A stretch of 33,587 nucleotides of DNA from Candidatus Woesearchaeota archaeon (GCA_019323655.1 JAHWGX010000053.1:1-33587); one strand, 5' to 3'; positions 7,067 to 16,959 are shown, counted from the first letter of the stretch. Made by a program: numbers and translations. The notes: a model not told the origin generated them from the letters alone.

Positions 7067-9081
7067 AAAAATTCAAGGCAATAGCTGTATTGATCTGCGC
7101 GTTTTTATTATCAGCATCTATAGCCTATGCTGACAGCGTTGCTTATATTCTCTCAAATGTGGATCACCCGGAGCAGAAATTAATAGATATTCTTGAGGAC
7201 ATGGGACTTACTGTGGACAAAATAGACGATGAGGACATAAGCTCGGTAAACCTTCAGCAATATGACTTTATGCTGATTAATGACGGCACATTTTCAAACT
7301 ACAACAGCATACCTGTAAATAATTTTCCTGCACTGATTTTAAACACAAATTATATTGATGACTGGCACTGGACAAGCAGGGTATCACAAAAATCCTCAAG
7401 CCAGCCTTTAAGGGCATATGTAAATGACCCGACAAAATTCATTACAATGGGCTTCCCTTCTGAAATCCAGATATACACATCATCAAGCCCGTCAGTCAGC
7501 TACCTCCACAGGTACTATAAAGCTCCGCAGCTGGAGACTTTGATTTCCACCGGCAGCTCAACAACAGAGAGGCTAAATGCAATAATAGCAGCAGCAAAAC
7601 CAGGAACATTGCTTAGGGACAGCGTGACATCAAATGTAAAAAGCGTTTTCTTTGGAATAACAGAAGATGCTTACTGGACTTCAAATACAGAGCAGTTATT
7701 CAGAAATTCCGTATCATGGCTGATTACAGATTTTATACCTCCTCAAATATCCAACCTTGCTGTAACAGATATAACAAACTCATCTGCATTGATAAGCTGG
7801 GATACAGACAAGGATGCAAATTCCACTGTTTTGTACGGCGGGAGTACAAGCCTTACTGAGTCAAAATCAAGCCCTGCAACACAATTGCACCATGAAATTT
7901 TATTGGACAGCTTAAGCGAAAAAACAACTTATTATTACAAGGCAAAATCATGCAATGAAAATAACTATTGCAGGGAATCCACAATATCTGATTTTACAAC
8001 TCTTGATTTAACAGCGCCTTACTTGTCATCTCATGCTGAAAATTATTTGACAAATTCGTATGTTACAATATATGCAGAGACAAATGAAGACAGCTATTCA
8101 ACAGTTTACTATGGCACAAGCCCGTCATCATTAACAGTATCAACTGCTCAAAGCGCATTAGATACATCAGCAAGTTTTGAGATTAATGACTTAAATGAGA
8201 AAACAGCTTATTATTACAAGGTTGAGATGTGCGATGATTCCGGCAACTGCAGGGACTCAGAGGTTTTCAGCTTTGAAACGCTTGATTTAACAGCTCCAAA
8301 TGCTCCGGAGAATTTGGAAATAACAGGCTCTGATATTGTGCTTGCCTGGGACAGTGCATTGGACGATACTGTAGCCTATAATATCTACATATCAGATGAT
8401 CCGTATAATTTTGATTTTTCTAGCCCAAATGCAACAACAGCTGAAAACAGCTATGTTGATTCTACAGCAGGTTCTGTAAAACAAAGATATTATGTTATCA
8501 GGGCAGAGGATGCTGCCGGAAATGAGGAAAGTAATACATATGTTCTTGGCAAATATGACGTGGAATTAAAAGTTGGCTATAATCTTATTGCTTTGCCTTT
8601 GGTTCCGCTGAGCAGTGATATAGATGATGTAATGCACCAAAGCGTTTCATACAATCCTGTTTCAGAGGTAAAGAAATTTGACAGCTCGGCACAGGGCTTT
8701 AAGACAAATGGCTGGGTTGTTGCTGCATGGAATCCTCTGGCATTCCAGGAAATGAAGTATGGGGAAGGCTATTTCCTGAAATCAAAGCAAAATACTGATT
8801 TTACATTTGTCGGAACCTTGCCGGAAACCGTTAACCGGGAAATAAAGCAGGGAATGAACCTGTTTGGCATAGCTTCACTGGAAAACAAGAATATTGGAGA
8901 AGTAATTGCGCAGACACCTGCTGATTACAAGGTTATAGAGATAGGAAAAAGAAACTCAGACGGAACATACAGTTTAGCAACTTACTATGCAAGCGGCTGG
9001 AGCAATCCTTTCACTCTAGAAACAGGAGCCGGTTACTGGCTAAAATCAAACCAGGACTTTAATTTGGAGTTGAACCCTTAA
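7063..9081 (+). CDS. Secreted protein: ThuA-like N-terminus, fibronectin type III domains, duplicated C-terminal module
   Basis: 672 residues. Signal peptide 1-23 (ends ASIAYA). Residues about 24-220 resemble class I glutamine amidotransferase-like/ThuA folds, with short beta-alpha units (VAYILSNVDHPEQKLIDILEDMG, YDFMLINDG) but no obvious catalytic triad. Three FN3-like domains follow at about 226-315, 320-410 and 414-500; the first two share KTTYYYKAKSC / KTAYYYKVEMC. From about 505 to the end there are two copies of a module beginning VGYNLIALPL and QGMNLFGIAS and ending GEGYFLKS and GAGYWLKS. No C-terminal membrane helix is visible. The gene starts inside the stop of the preceding gene (ATGA) and lies 23 nt before the giant surface protein, so the three form one surface operon. 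Confidence 0.75.
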   Translation: MKKFKAIAVLICAFLLSASIAYADSVAYILSNVDHPEQKLIDILEDMGLTVDKIDDEDISSVNLQQYDFMLINDGTFSNYNSIPVNNFPALILNTNYIDDWHWTSRVSQKSSSQPLRAYVNDPTKFITMGFPSEIQIYTSSSPSVSYLHRYYKAPQLETLISTGSSTTERLNAIIAAAKPGTLLRDSVTSNVKSVFFGITEDAYWTSNTEQLFRNSVSWLITDFIPPQISNLAVTDITNSSALISWDTDKDANSTVLYGGSTSLTESKSSPATQLHHEILLDSLSEKTTYYYKAKSCNENNYCRESTISDFTTLDLTAPYLSSHAENYLTNSYVTIYAETNEDSYSTVYYGTSPSSLTVSTAQSALDTSASFEINDLNEKTAYYYKVEMCDDSGNCRDSEVFSFETLDLTAPNAPENLEITGSDIVLAWDSALDDTVAYNIYISDDPYNFDFSSPNATTAENSYVDSTAGSVKQRYYVIRAEDAAGNEESNTYVLGKYDVELKVGYNLIALPLVPLSSDIDDVMHQSVSYNPVSEVKKFDSSAQGFKTNGWVVAAWNPLAFQEMKYGEGYFLKSKQNTDFTFVGTLPETVNREIKQGMNLFGIASLENKNIGEVIAQTPADYKVIEIGKRNSDGTYSLATYYASGWSNPFTLETGAGYWLKSNQDFNLELNP

Positions 9082-9104
9082 AAAAGGAGAGAGGTTAGTT
9101 CAAA

Positions 9105-12100
9105 ATGAAACTGAGCAAATTAGCGGCAATGTGCATGATTTTACTAGTCAGCATGTCAATGGCTTATGCAGCAGACAATGTTGTTTTCAGCGAAATCCAG
9201 GCGAATGCGGCCGGGACAGACTCCGGCAAGGAGTTTATTGAATTGTATAATCCTACAAGCTCCGATATTAACATTGGAAACTGGGAAATAAATTTCAAAA
9301 GCTCTGCAGTGCAGTACTCAAAGACAATACCCAGCGGCTCAGTAATACCTGCATACGGGTTTTTCCTGATAACAAATGAGCCTGAAACTGCATGGCCTTC
9401 AGAGTGGCCAGAGCCGGATGCAAGGCTGACTTATGTTTCCTTAACTAACGCAGGAATGGGCCTTCAGCTTGAAGACACATCCCATGCTATTGTAGACAGG
9501 ATTGGATGGGGAGATTCTTCCTCAATTACAGGCTATTATGAAGGAACGCCATTGGAGTCACAATACTACGAAGGAAAATCACTGGAAAGAAAGCCGGGCT
9601 TCCAGGGCCCGGAATGCGGCAACTGGATTGACACCAATGATAATTCAGAAGATTTCCTTGTTAACCCTTTCCCAGAGCCTCAAAACTCAGCTAACCAAAC
9701 AGAAACTCCCTGCAATGCGGATATTGATACAACACCTCCGTCAACAATATCAAACTTAAGGGCGACAGATGTAACCAATGAGTCCATAACATGGGAATGG
9801 GATAACCCTACAGAGCAGGATTTCAATGAAAACATTGTTTATCTTAACGGAAACTTTGATGAGGCAATAATATTTGAAGGAGGCATTACTGAATTTATAT
9901 ATGTATTTGACCTGCAGCCGGATACAGAATACACAATAACAGTGCATACAAAAGACATTAACGGAAATTTAAATGATACAGATGTTTCTGACACACAAAG
10001 AACCTTGGCTAACCCGCCTCAGGAATGTACAGCAGATAATGATTGCGATGACGGCTTATACTGCAACGGGCAGGAAAAATGTGTTGGCAATGTGTGCCAG
10101 GCAGGAACTGCGCCTGCAACAGATGACGGCATTTCATGTACAACTGATATCTGTGATGAAGATGCTGATTTAATAGTTCATACCGCTTATAACAGCTTAT
10201 GTGACGACCAAAATGACTGCACTGACGATGTCTGCTCAGTTGCAGAAGACTGTGTTTATACTTACAACACAGACCCATGTGATGACGGGTTGTTCTGCAC
10301 CGAGAATGATGTATGCAGTTTTGGAACATGTTCAGGAACCCAAAAATCTGCTGATGACGGAGTAAGCTGCACAACAGACTCATGCGATGAGGTTAATGAT
10401 GTAATAATTAATGCCCCTAATAACGGCTTATGCGACAATGGGTTGTTTTGCGACGGCCAGGAGTACTGCGATGAGGCTTTTGGCTGCCAGGCAGGAACTG
10501 CGCCTGCAACAGATGATGGAATTGATTGTACAGCAGATTCATGTAATGAAGCCGGTGACGTTATTGTTAATAGTCCTGACGACAGTTTGTGCAGCGCGGG
10601 ATTTTATTGCAGCGCCCAGACCGGATGCACCAGCGCAGGCCAGGTATGCGGAAATGACTTTATAGAAGGAGATGAAGTCTGTGACGGCTCTGATTTAGAT
10701 GGAAAGACATGCCAGGACTTTGGATACACAAATCCGGATACTTTAGCGTGCAATCAGGTCTGCTCGGATTTTGACACCTCAGCATGCGCTGCTGTCTGCG
10801 GCAATGGAGATACAGAGCCCGGAGAGGAATGCGATGACGGAAACTTAATTGATGGAGACGGCTGTTCAGCAGCATGTGAAACAGAGATTGCTGATGATCT
10901 TATGATTAATTATGCAAGGGGGAAGATAACCTATGATGGAATAGCTGCCCAGGCCGGGGTTCAATATACTGTTGAGGTATTGTCAGGAAACAACACCGGA
11001 AAAACTTATGAAGGCTCAGTTGACGATGAAAATGTATTTGAGAAAGGAGCCGGCAATTTTGACACTGCAGACCAGTTGATTTTCAACACAGGCGCCTTAT
11101 TCAGGATTACAGCGCAGGACTGCAATTATATTTATGAAGGGACTTTTGAAAACGGAGGCAATGAAGGAATTGTCCTTGACTGCACAATACCCCCTGAGAT
11201 TACTGAGGTTTTCCACACACCAGACGTGCCTCATGATTTGGAAGATGTTATAATAAATGCGAATGTAATGGATAATATAGGCGTTGACCAAGTTTTTGTT
11301 TATTATAGCATAAATGACAGCGCTTACCAGCCTGCGGAAATGCCCGCTGGCCCATATTATTCAAAAAACCTGGGGACTTTCTCGTATGGAGACAATATTA
11401 AGTATTATGTCCAGGCAAAGGATGCTTATGGAAATATTGCAGAGAGCCCTGTCAGCAGCTTTACTGTGACTACTTTTGATGCGGATAAGGACGGCTACAA
11501 CAGCTTAGTTGACTGCAATGATTTTGACAGCACAATATATCCTGGAGCTGATGAAACACTTTACGGGGCTGATGATATAGACCATAACTGCGTTAATGAT
11601 GCGCCTGTTTTAATTTCAAACATCCCAGACCAAACATGGGATGAGGACACAAGCTTGACTGACATTTTTGACTTGGACGATTATTTTATTGATTATGATG
11701 ATGCAACCAGATTAGAATACTCATTTTCAGCAACAGGACCAATCATTGTTTCCATTGATGAGGATAATAATGTAAGCTTTGCCCAGCCGGAAAACTGGAA
11801 CGGGATTGAGCATATAGTATTCACAGCTTCTGACGGCATTAACTCAGCAGACAGCAACAATGCAACATTAAGTGTAATGCCTGTTAATGATGCTCCAACT
11901 ATTGATAACCTGCCTGAAAGCTTTACAATAGATGAAGACACTAATTTGGAATTCCAGGTTGATGCATCTGATGTTGAAAATGATGTTTTGGCATACAGCG
12001 TTAATAATACCCTTGCTGCAATAAACTCTTCAGGATTCCTTACCTTTGCCCCGGAGCTGAATTTCAACGGCGCAGTGGATTTAACCGTAACTGTAAGCGA

Positions 12101-15100
12101 CGGACAGGATTCAGCATCAGAGACAACACAAATCATTGTAATCCCTGTAAACGATGCGCCTGTTGTGGAGCCAATAGGGGATATTGTATTTGATGAAGAA
12201 AGTTATATTGATGATGTTGATTTAGACCTTTATGTAAGCGATGTAGAAACTGCTGATGAGGATATTAAATGGAGCTACAGCAACAGCGCAAACCTAATCA
12301 TAGATATTGACGGCCAGACCCATATCCTGAATGTATCTGCTGATAAAGACTGGTTTGGAACCAGAACTGTTAGACTGACTGCAACAGATGAAGGGGGAGC
12401 ATCCTCAGATATAGATGTTAATGTGATAGTGAATAATGTCAATGACGCGCCTTATTTTACAACAGCTCCAGCAGTCTTGACAACAACAGAAGCTGTCCAA
12501 TATTCTTATGATGCTGATGCAGATGACATTGACAGCGACATTAGCCAGTTAGAGTTCTCAATTGTAAGCGCTCCAACCGGTGCAGCAATTGACAGCAGCA
12601 CAGGAGAATTTACATGGACTCCGGCTGGCGAGCAGCAGGGCATCAATGAAATTGAAATAAAAGTGCAGGACATGGAAGGGGATTTTGCATTGCAAAAATT
12701 TAACTTAACAGTATTGCCTGTTTTGGATATAATAAATATTGTAGTAAACGGGGAAAGCGCAGAAGACGGCGCATTAATAGGAGGATTAGAGCCCGGAGAG
12801 TTCGTATCTGTCAGCCTTGATTTAATAAACAGGTTCCCAGCTGAGCCGAATAACGCGATTGTGGGCATATATGCAGAGGGCTTTATTGAGGCTTTTGATT
12901 TAAATGAGAGCACATCCGGAATAATACTGGAAGGCCAGCAAACAGCAGCAATAAATTACCAGTACCAGGTGCCTTATGACGTGTCCGTGCCTTCTTTCAG
13001 CCTGGCATTGTCTGCGCAGGGAAGCGACCTTTATTTAAACCATCACTCAACCTCTAAAACAATTAATTTTGCGATTGACAGGGATTTCCACAGGGTTAGC
13101 CTAATCAATAAGGAATGGTCAGAGGATAACTTAACCTGCGACAGGAGCATCTCTCTGACTGTAACTCTTGTAGATACCGGAAACTGGAGTGAGGAAGGGA
13201 CTGTAACTTTGTATAATGCCAAGACCAACACAGACATAACAAAAGCCTTTAGTTTGGCTGTTGCAGAAAAAAAGGATATAGAATTTGAAAATATTGACGC
13301 ATCTGACGTGTCTGACATGGAAACCTTTTTTATTACAGTCAAATACATGTTTGATTATTACACTGTTGAGGATTCTATTGACTTGGCAACCAGCGACTGC
13401 CTGAATGCTGATGCATTAGACATGCTGTTAGAGGCCAATGAAGATGAGGCACCAAGCTGGTCTCCAATTGATTTGAAAGATTATACTTTTGGGGAAACTT
13501 CCGGAATAGCTTACCAGATTATAGATGAAAATGACGCATTGATTGACTGCGATGTTACAATTAATGGCATATTTAGCTGCAGCACTCCTGCAAGTGATTT
13601 GTATGGAACCTCAGCAGTTAATCTGAGCATTGGGGATGTTTATGAGCAGCTTATTATCACGGTTTTTCCGGTTAATGACGCGCCTGTCGCTTATGATGTA
13701 AACGCAGAAGTTGATGAGGACTCTTCTGTTGTAATTGAGCTTAACTGCAGTGATTTGGAAGATAACACTCTAAATTATTTTGTTGTGGATAACCCCGGCA
13801 ATGGTGTTTTGTCAGGAAGCGGAAGCTCAAGGACATATACTCCTAATGCAGATTACAATGGCGCTGATTCATTCACGTACAAGTGCAGTGACGGAACTGC
13901 TGACAGCAATACAGCAAGTGTTGACATAACAATCAACTCAGTTTTGGACGAGCCTTCAATTTCCGGCTTTGAACCGGATTTTGACCCAAAAATCGGGGAT
14001 GGCGTTGAGCAGCTGTTCAGCATAACAATATACGACCCTGACAGCATTTCGCCGTTAATAAGCTGGTATGTCGACGGGGTTGACCAGTCAAACAATAATG
14101 CACAATTCACTTACAGCAATGCAAATGCCGGAGAATTTGAAATCAAGGCAAGCATAACAGATTCGACATCCGGCTATGAGCATGTGTGGAACCTGGTAAT
14201 AAGCAAGCTGCCTATAACAACTTACTCCGGAACAATAAACAATGTTGATGAAACAAACGTTGATAATTTTGCAAATTTGACAATATTCAACAGTTATGGA
14301 TTAATTGATTTTGGAGACCAGGCATTGGATTTGAGCGATGTTGTTGATGTTGACAGGTATGTAAGGATTGAGGATGGCGTAATAGGCATAGACAGCGATA
14401 ATTTGCCAGCTTTAAATGCGCCGGCAACCATAACATTGTACAATCTGCCATTCCCGGAAACTCCAGTTATCTACTATAATGAAGGCTTCAGCTTAAGCGG
14501 AGAAAACATATGCCCGGGCAGCATTTGCAGCAACATAGACTATGATGCAGCAACAGGAACACTGACATTTGACGCAGCGCACTTTTCAATATTTTTTGTC
14601 CCGCTATCCAACCATAACCCGGAAATAACCTCCGTCCCGATAAGAACTGCTTTCATAAATGAAACATACTCTTATGATGTAAATGCAGTTGACGAAGACA
14701 ATGACACGCTGGAATACTCATTAATAAGAGCTCCTTCAGATATGAGCATTGACAGCTCTACAGGAATGGTCAGCTGGACTCCTGTTAATCTGACAACAGA
14801 GGACATAGAAGTCAAGGTGGTTGATGGCATAGGAGGCTCTGACACGCAATCATTTTCCCTGACAGTAAAAGAGAGGCCTAAATTAGCAATTTCAGACCTG
14901 GATGTAAAAGTTGATGGGAAAACAGACAAAAACCTCGAAGATGGAGACACTATTAAAAATGAGGCAGAGCCGGAATCTGATATAGAATTTAAGCTTAAGA
15001 TTGAGAATCTGTATAGTGACGAGGAAGACATTAAGATAGAAGATATAGAAGTTGAAATAATAATACTAGACATAGACGACGGGGACGATTTGGAGGAAAG

Positions 15101-15836
15101 CTCAAAAGAATTTGACCTAAAGCCCGAAGATGATGACACTGTTACGCTTGAATTCCAGGTTCCCCTGGAAGTTGAAGAAGATACTTATGATGTCGAGATA
15201 CATGTATGGGGAGAAGATGAGAACGGCAAGGAACACGAGATTGACTGGGGTCTTGTACTGGAAGTTGAAAAGGAAAAGCATGAGATAAGGATATTAAAAG
15301 CCTCATTATACCCATTGACAGTAGAGTGCCAAAGGCAGATATCAATCAATGCTGAAATAATAAATACAGGCTCAGAAGACGAGGATGAGGTAACCCTTGA
15401 GATTACAAGCGCTGATCTTGGCATAAATTCAGTAACAGAAGGCATAGAGCTTGATGAAGGCACTGACGACAACAGCTTTGAAAAATCGGTTACACAGCTG
15501 GTAAGCGCTGATGTTGCACCTGGAGTGTATCCCATATCAGTCAATGCCTATTATGACAGCACACTAAGCTCTTCAAAAACACTGGAACTGGCTGTAGAGG
15601 AATGCGAACTGGTAAAGGAAGTCAAGGAAGAGGTAAAGGAAGAAAAGCCAAAAGCGAAGCCTGTAATACCGGAAGTTGTAAAGGAAGAAAAGCCAGTGGA
15701 AGCTGCTCCTGTTGTTGAGAAAGCTTCATTTATGGAAACAAGCGAATATAAAATGCTATTGGCAATCTCAATAGTCATATTCATCGGAACTGCAGTTTTT
15801 GTTATCGGAGCAGGTTTTATTGCTTTGAGAAGGTAA
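9105..15836 (+). CDS. Giant multidomain membrane-anchored surface protein
   Basis: 2243 residues, led by a GGAGAGAGG ribosome-binding site and a signal peptide (ends SMAYA). Domains in order: lamin-tail-like domain (about 25-200, FSEIQ...EFIELYNP); an FN3-like domain (208-300); four Cys-rich repeats with DDGLYCNG/DDGISCTTD motifs (305-510); two DUF4215-type Cys-rich units (513-590, GEECDDGNLIDGDGC); an Ig-like domain (696-790); a MopE-like metal-binding motif (DADKDGYNSLVDCND, 793-830); cadherin-like or tandem-95 repeats that begin NDAP at 831, 925, 1014, 1111 and 1522; another such domain at 1834; COG1470-like beta domains; an acidic segment (1960-2030); a Lys/Glu/Pro-rich spacer; and a C-terminal membrane helix (about 2214-2240) ending in RR. 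It should be a large calcium-dependent adhesive or structural surface protein. No enzyme active site was seen. Confidence 0.85.
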   Translation: MKLSKLAAMCMILLVSMSMAYAADNVVFSEIQANAAGTDSGKEFIELYNPTSSDINIGNWEINFKSSAVQYSKTIPSGSVIPAYGFFLITNEPETAWPSEWPEPDARLTYVSLTNAGMGLQLEDTSHAIVDRIGWGDSSSITGYYEGTPLESQYYEGKSLERKPGFQGPECGNWIDTNDNSEDFLVNPFPEPQNSANQTETPCNADIDTTPPSTISNLRATDVTNESITWEWDNPTEQDFNENIVYLNGNFDEAIIFEGGITEFIYVFDLQPDTEYTITVHTKDINGNLNDTDVSDTQRTLANPPQECTADNDCDDGLYCNGQEKCVGNVCQAGTAPATDDGISCTTDICDEDADLIVHTAYNSLCDDQNDCTDDVCSVAEDCVYTYNTDPCDDGLFCTENDVCSFGTCSGTQKSADDGVSCTTDSCDEVNDVIINAPNNGLCDNGLFCDGQEYCDEAFGCQAGTAPATDDGIDCTADSCNEAGDVIVNSPDDSLCSAGFYCSAQTGCTSAGQVCGNDFIEGDEVCDGSDLDGKTCQDFGYTNPDTLACNQVCSDFDTSACAAVCGNGDTEPGEECDDGNLIDGDGCSAACETEIADDLMINYARGKITYDGIAAQAGVQYTVEVLSGNNTGKTYEGSVDDENVFEKGAGNFDTADQLIFNTGALFRITAQDCNYIYEGTFENGGNEGIVLDCTIPPEITEVFHTPDVPHDLEDVIINANVMDNIGVDQVFVYYSINDSAYQPAEMPAGPYYSKNLGTFSYGDNIKYYVQAKDAYGNIAESPVSSFTVTTFDADKDGYNSLVDCNDFDSTIYPGADETLYGADDIDHNCVNDAPVLISNIPDQTWDEDTSLTDIFDLDDYFIDYDDATRLEYSFSATGPIIVSIDEDNNVSFAQPENWNGIEHIVFTASDGINSADSNNATLSVMPVNDAPTIDNLPESFTIDEDTNLEFQVDASDVENDVLAYSVNNTLAAINSSGFLTFAPELNFNGAVDLTVTVSDGQDSASETTQIIVIPVNDAPVVEPIGDIVFDEESYIDDVDLDLYVSDVETADEDIKWSYSNSANLIIDIDGQTHILNVSADKDWFGTRTVRLTATDEGGASSDIDVNVIVNNVNDAPYFTTAPAVLTTTEAVQYSYDADADDIDSDISQLEFSIVSAPTGAAIDSSTGEFTWTPAGEQQGINEIEIKVQDMEGDFALQKFNLTVLPVLDIINIVVNGESAEDGALIGGLEPGEFVSVSLDLINRFPAEPNNAIVGIYAEGFIEAFDLNESTSGIILEGQQTAAINYQYQVPYDVSVPSFSLALSAQGSDLYLNHHSTSKTINFAIDRDFHRVSLINKEWSEDNLTCDRSISLTVTLVDTGNWSEEGTVTLYNAKTNTDITKAFSLAVAEKKDIEFENIDASDVSDMETFFITVKYMFDYYTVEDSIDLATSDCLNADALDMLLEANEDEAPSWSPIDLKDYTFGETSGIAYQIIDENDALIDCDVTINGIFSCSTPASDLYGTSAVNLSIGDVYEQLIITVFPVNDAPVAYDVNAEVDEDSSVVIELNCSDLEDNTLNYFVVDNPGNGVLSGSGSSRTYTPNADYNGADSFTYKCSDGTADSNTASVDITINSVLDEPSISGFEPDFDPKIGDGVEQLFSITIYDPDSISPLISWYVDGVDQSNNNAQFTYSNANAGEFEIKASITDSTSGYEHVWNLVISKLPITTYSGTINNVDETNVDNFANLTIFNSYGLIDFGDQALDLSDVVDVDRYVRIEDGVIGIDSDNLPALNAPATITLYNLPFPETPVIYYNEGFSLSGENICPGSICSNIDYDAATGTLTFDAAHFSIFFVPLSNHNPEITSVPIRTAFINETYSYDVNAVDEDNDTLEYSLIRAPSDMSIDSSTGMVSWTPVNLTTEDIEVKVVDGIGGSDTQSFSLTVKERPKLAISDLDVKVDGKTDKNLEDGDTIKNEAEPESDIEFKLKIENLYSDEEDIKIEDIEVEIIILDIDDGDDLEESSKEFDLKPEDDDTVTLEFQVPLEVEEDTYDVEIHVWGEDENGKEHEIDWGLVLEVEKEKHEIRILKASLYPLTVECQRQISINAEIINTGSEDEDEVTLEITSADLGINSVTEGIELDEGTDDNSFEKSVTQLVSADVAPGVYPISVNAYYDSTLSSSKTLELAVEECELVKEVKEEVKEEKPKAKPVIPEVVKEEKPVEAAPVVEKASFMETSEYKMLLAISIVIFIGTAVFVIGAGFIALRR
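10095..10517 (+). repeat. Near-identical 32-bp direct repeat in the giant gene
   Basis: The stretch beginning TGCCAGGCAGGAACTGCGCC at 10095 recurs from 10485, essentially unchanged through CAACAGATGA. Both encode CQAGTAPATDDG, the end of one Cys-rich unit and start of the next. Conservation at the DNA level, where the flanking repeats have drifted, suggests recent duplication or gene conversion. Confidence 0.7.
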
Positions 15837-15945
15837 AAATTTCACAGAAACCAGAGATGGATAGCCGACCCAGCTAAGTTCGATAAAAAAACAAGCCGAA
15901 GAATTCTGCACTAAGATAATAAAACAGAAATAAAAATAGGAACGA

Positions 15946-16359
15946 TTATTCCTTAGAAAATTTTTCTAATTCTCTGATGAGTTTAGGAATTTCAATAATT
16001 GCTTCTTTCACTGTTTCAATATCAATATCCCCACCATAGTAGTTTATCCCGTTCCTTAACCTCCTGTACCTGTCAAATTTCATAGACAGTGAGCGCTCTT
16101 TGAGGATATCCCTTAAAAAATAACCGATTGATTCGTGGTCCAGAAATTTATACCCTCTTAAATAGCCTATTGCCTCACAATATTCCCTCAGCCCTTCATA
16201 AAGTTCCCTTAAGATTGATTTTAAAGTGTTCTGATTTAATCTTATGGCCTTGGCAGTTTCAATGGCTTGGACCGATGATTTAAAGATGCTAGAGGCCCTT
16301 ATCTTATTTGGCATGATTTTTTTCGCCTTTCCGTTAGCCAAACTGCTCTCAAAATTCAT
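15946..16359 (-). CDS. HEPN-domain protein (toxin-side partner of a MNT/HEPN pair)
   Basis: 137 residues, all helical, with the HEPN/HepT layout: a long helix with LYEGLREYCEAIGYLRGYKF and, near the C-terminus, RYRRLRNGINYYGGDID. In HepT toxins the RNase motif is Rx4-6H; here the equivalent site reads R102-NGIN-Y107, with Tyr where the His would be. Activity may therefore be lost or different. It overlaps the upstream nucleotidyltransferase gene by 4 nt (ATGA), with GGTG just upstream as ribosome-binding site, as in established HEPN/MNT pairs. In those, the MNT partner neutralises HEPN, in some systems by adding AMP to it. The family call is good; toxicity is inference. Confidence 0.75.
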   Translation of the reverse strand: MNFESSLANGKAKKIMPNKIRASSIFKSSVQAIETAKAIRLNQNTLKSILRELYEGLREYCEAIGYLRGYKFLDHESIGYFLRDILKERSLSMKFDRYRRLRNGINYYGGDIDIETVKEAIIEIPKLIRELEKFSKE

Positions 16360-16886
16360 AAAATCACCAATTCTCCGGATAAGACGATTCCATTGCAGAT
16401 ATTGTTCACCAGATTAGGGTTTAATTTTTTTGCTTTGTTCCACGAGTCTTTGCCAAACTTATGCAGGCTTATTTTTCTGTTTAACCTTTTTTCGTATTTT
16501 TCAATTTGAAAGTTTTTACCAACATTAGAGATCAAACAGATATCTATATCGCTGCTGGTATCATCTCTAGCAGAAGCGTAGCTTCCAAATAAAACAATGA
16601 CCGGCAGATCGTATGCCTTCTCCAGGTCCTCAATAAGACTGGAATTTCTAATTTTTTCTAAGTTATAATACAGCTTTAAATTTAGCGCTTTTTTTGATAA
16701 AATCATCTGATAAAAAGAGTACAGCCCTTCTTTTTTTGAAGACAGAAGATTTTCTTTAACCAGCCTATTGAGATATTGCCTGACAGTTGTATGATTTATT
16801 TTTAAAATTCTGGAAAGCTCCCTGATACTAAACCTCCTGTTCGGGTCTTCGAAAAAGGCTTTCAATATGGTTAATTTTCTTTCCAT
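16356..16886 (-). CDS. MNT-type nucleotidyltransferase with N-terminal winged helix (antitoxin and probable autorepressor)
   Basis: 176 residues. Residues 1 to about 60 form a winged helix-turn-helix (RRFSIRELSRILKINHTTVRQYLNRLVKENLL). Residues about 95-176 are a minimal nucleotidyltransferase with the GSx10DxD signature (G101-S102 ... D113-x-D115) in the context VIVLFGSYASARDDTSSDID. The third metal-binding carboxylate usual in this fold is not obvious; the expected strand reads KISLHKF. It is the first gene of the pair with the HEPN protein. The fused DNA-binding domain and the regular TTTCCA array over its promoter make autoregulation very likely. The start at 16886 is supported by a TATA box centred 28 nt upstream. 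Confidence 0.8.
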   Translation of the reverse strand: MERKLTILKAFFEDPNRRFSIRELSRILKINHTTVRQYLNRLVKENLLSSKKEGLYSFYQMILSKKALNLKLYYNLEKIRNSSLIEDLEKAYDLPVIVLFGSYASARDDTSSDIDICLISNVGKNFQIEKYEKRLNRKISLHKFGKDSWNKAKKLNPNLVNNICNGIVLSGELVIL

Positions 16887-16945
16887 TTGGAAATATATAT
16901 TTCCACTTGTTTATAAATCTTTCCATTCTGTTAAGTATACTTCCC
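16880..16945 (-). promoter_or_regulatory. Promoter and 20-bp-periodic operator array of the MNT/HEPN operon
   Basis: On the plus strand, TTTCCA occurs at 16880, 16900 and 16920, and a degenerate CTTCCC at 16940: exactly every 20 nt, about two helical turns. The opposite orientation TGGAAA at 16888-16893 pairs with the 16900 copy to make a perfect 18-bp palindrome, TGGAAATATATATTTCCA (16888-16905). The minus-strand TATA box ATTTATAAAC (16909-16918) lies between the second and third copies, and the start codon (16884-16886) overlaps the first. A repressor bound here would cover the TATA box and transcription start. The winged-helix domain of the first gene is the obvious candidate. Confidence 0.65.
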
Positions 16946-16959
16946 AAGGTTACATTCAG

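Noticed and set aside
14672..15139. 155-codon minus-strand Ser-rich frame
   Set aside because: Complement of the acidic segment of the giant surface protein; a composition artefact.
16880..16959. Iterons of a replication origin
   Set aside because: The 20-bp repeats overlap a TATA box and the start of an HTH-encoding gene, and no replication initiator gene is nearby, so an operator is the better reading.
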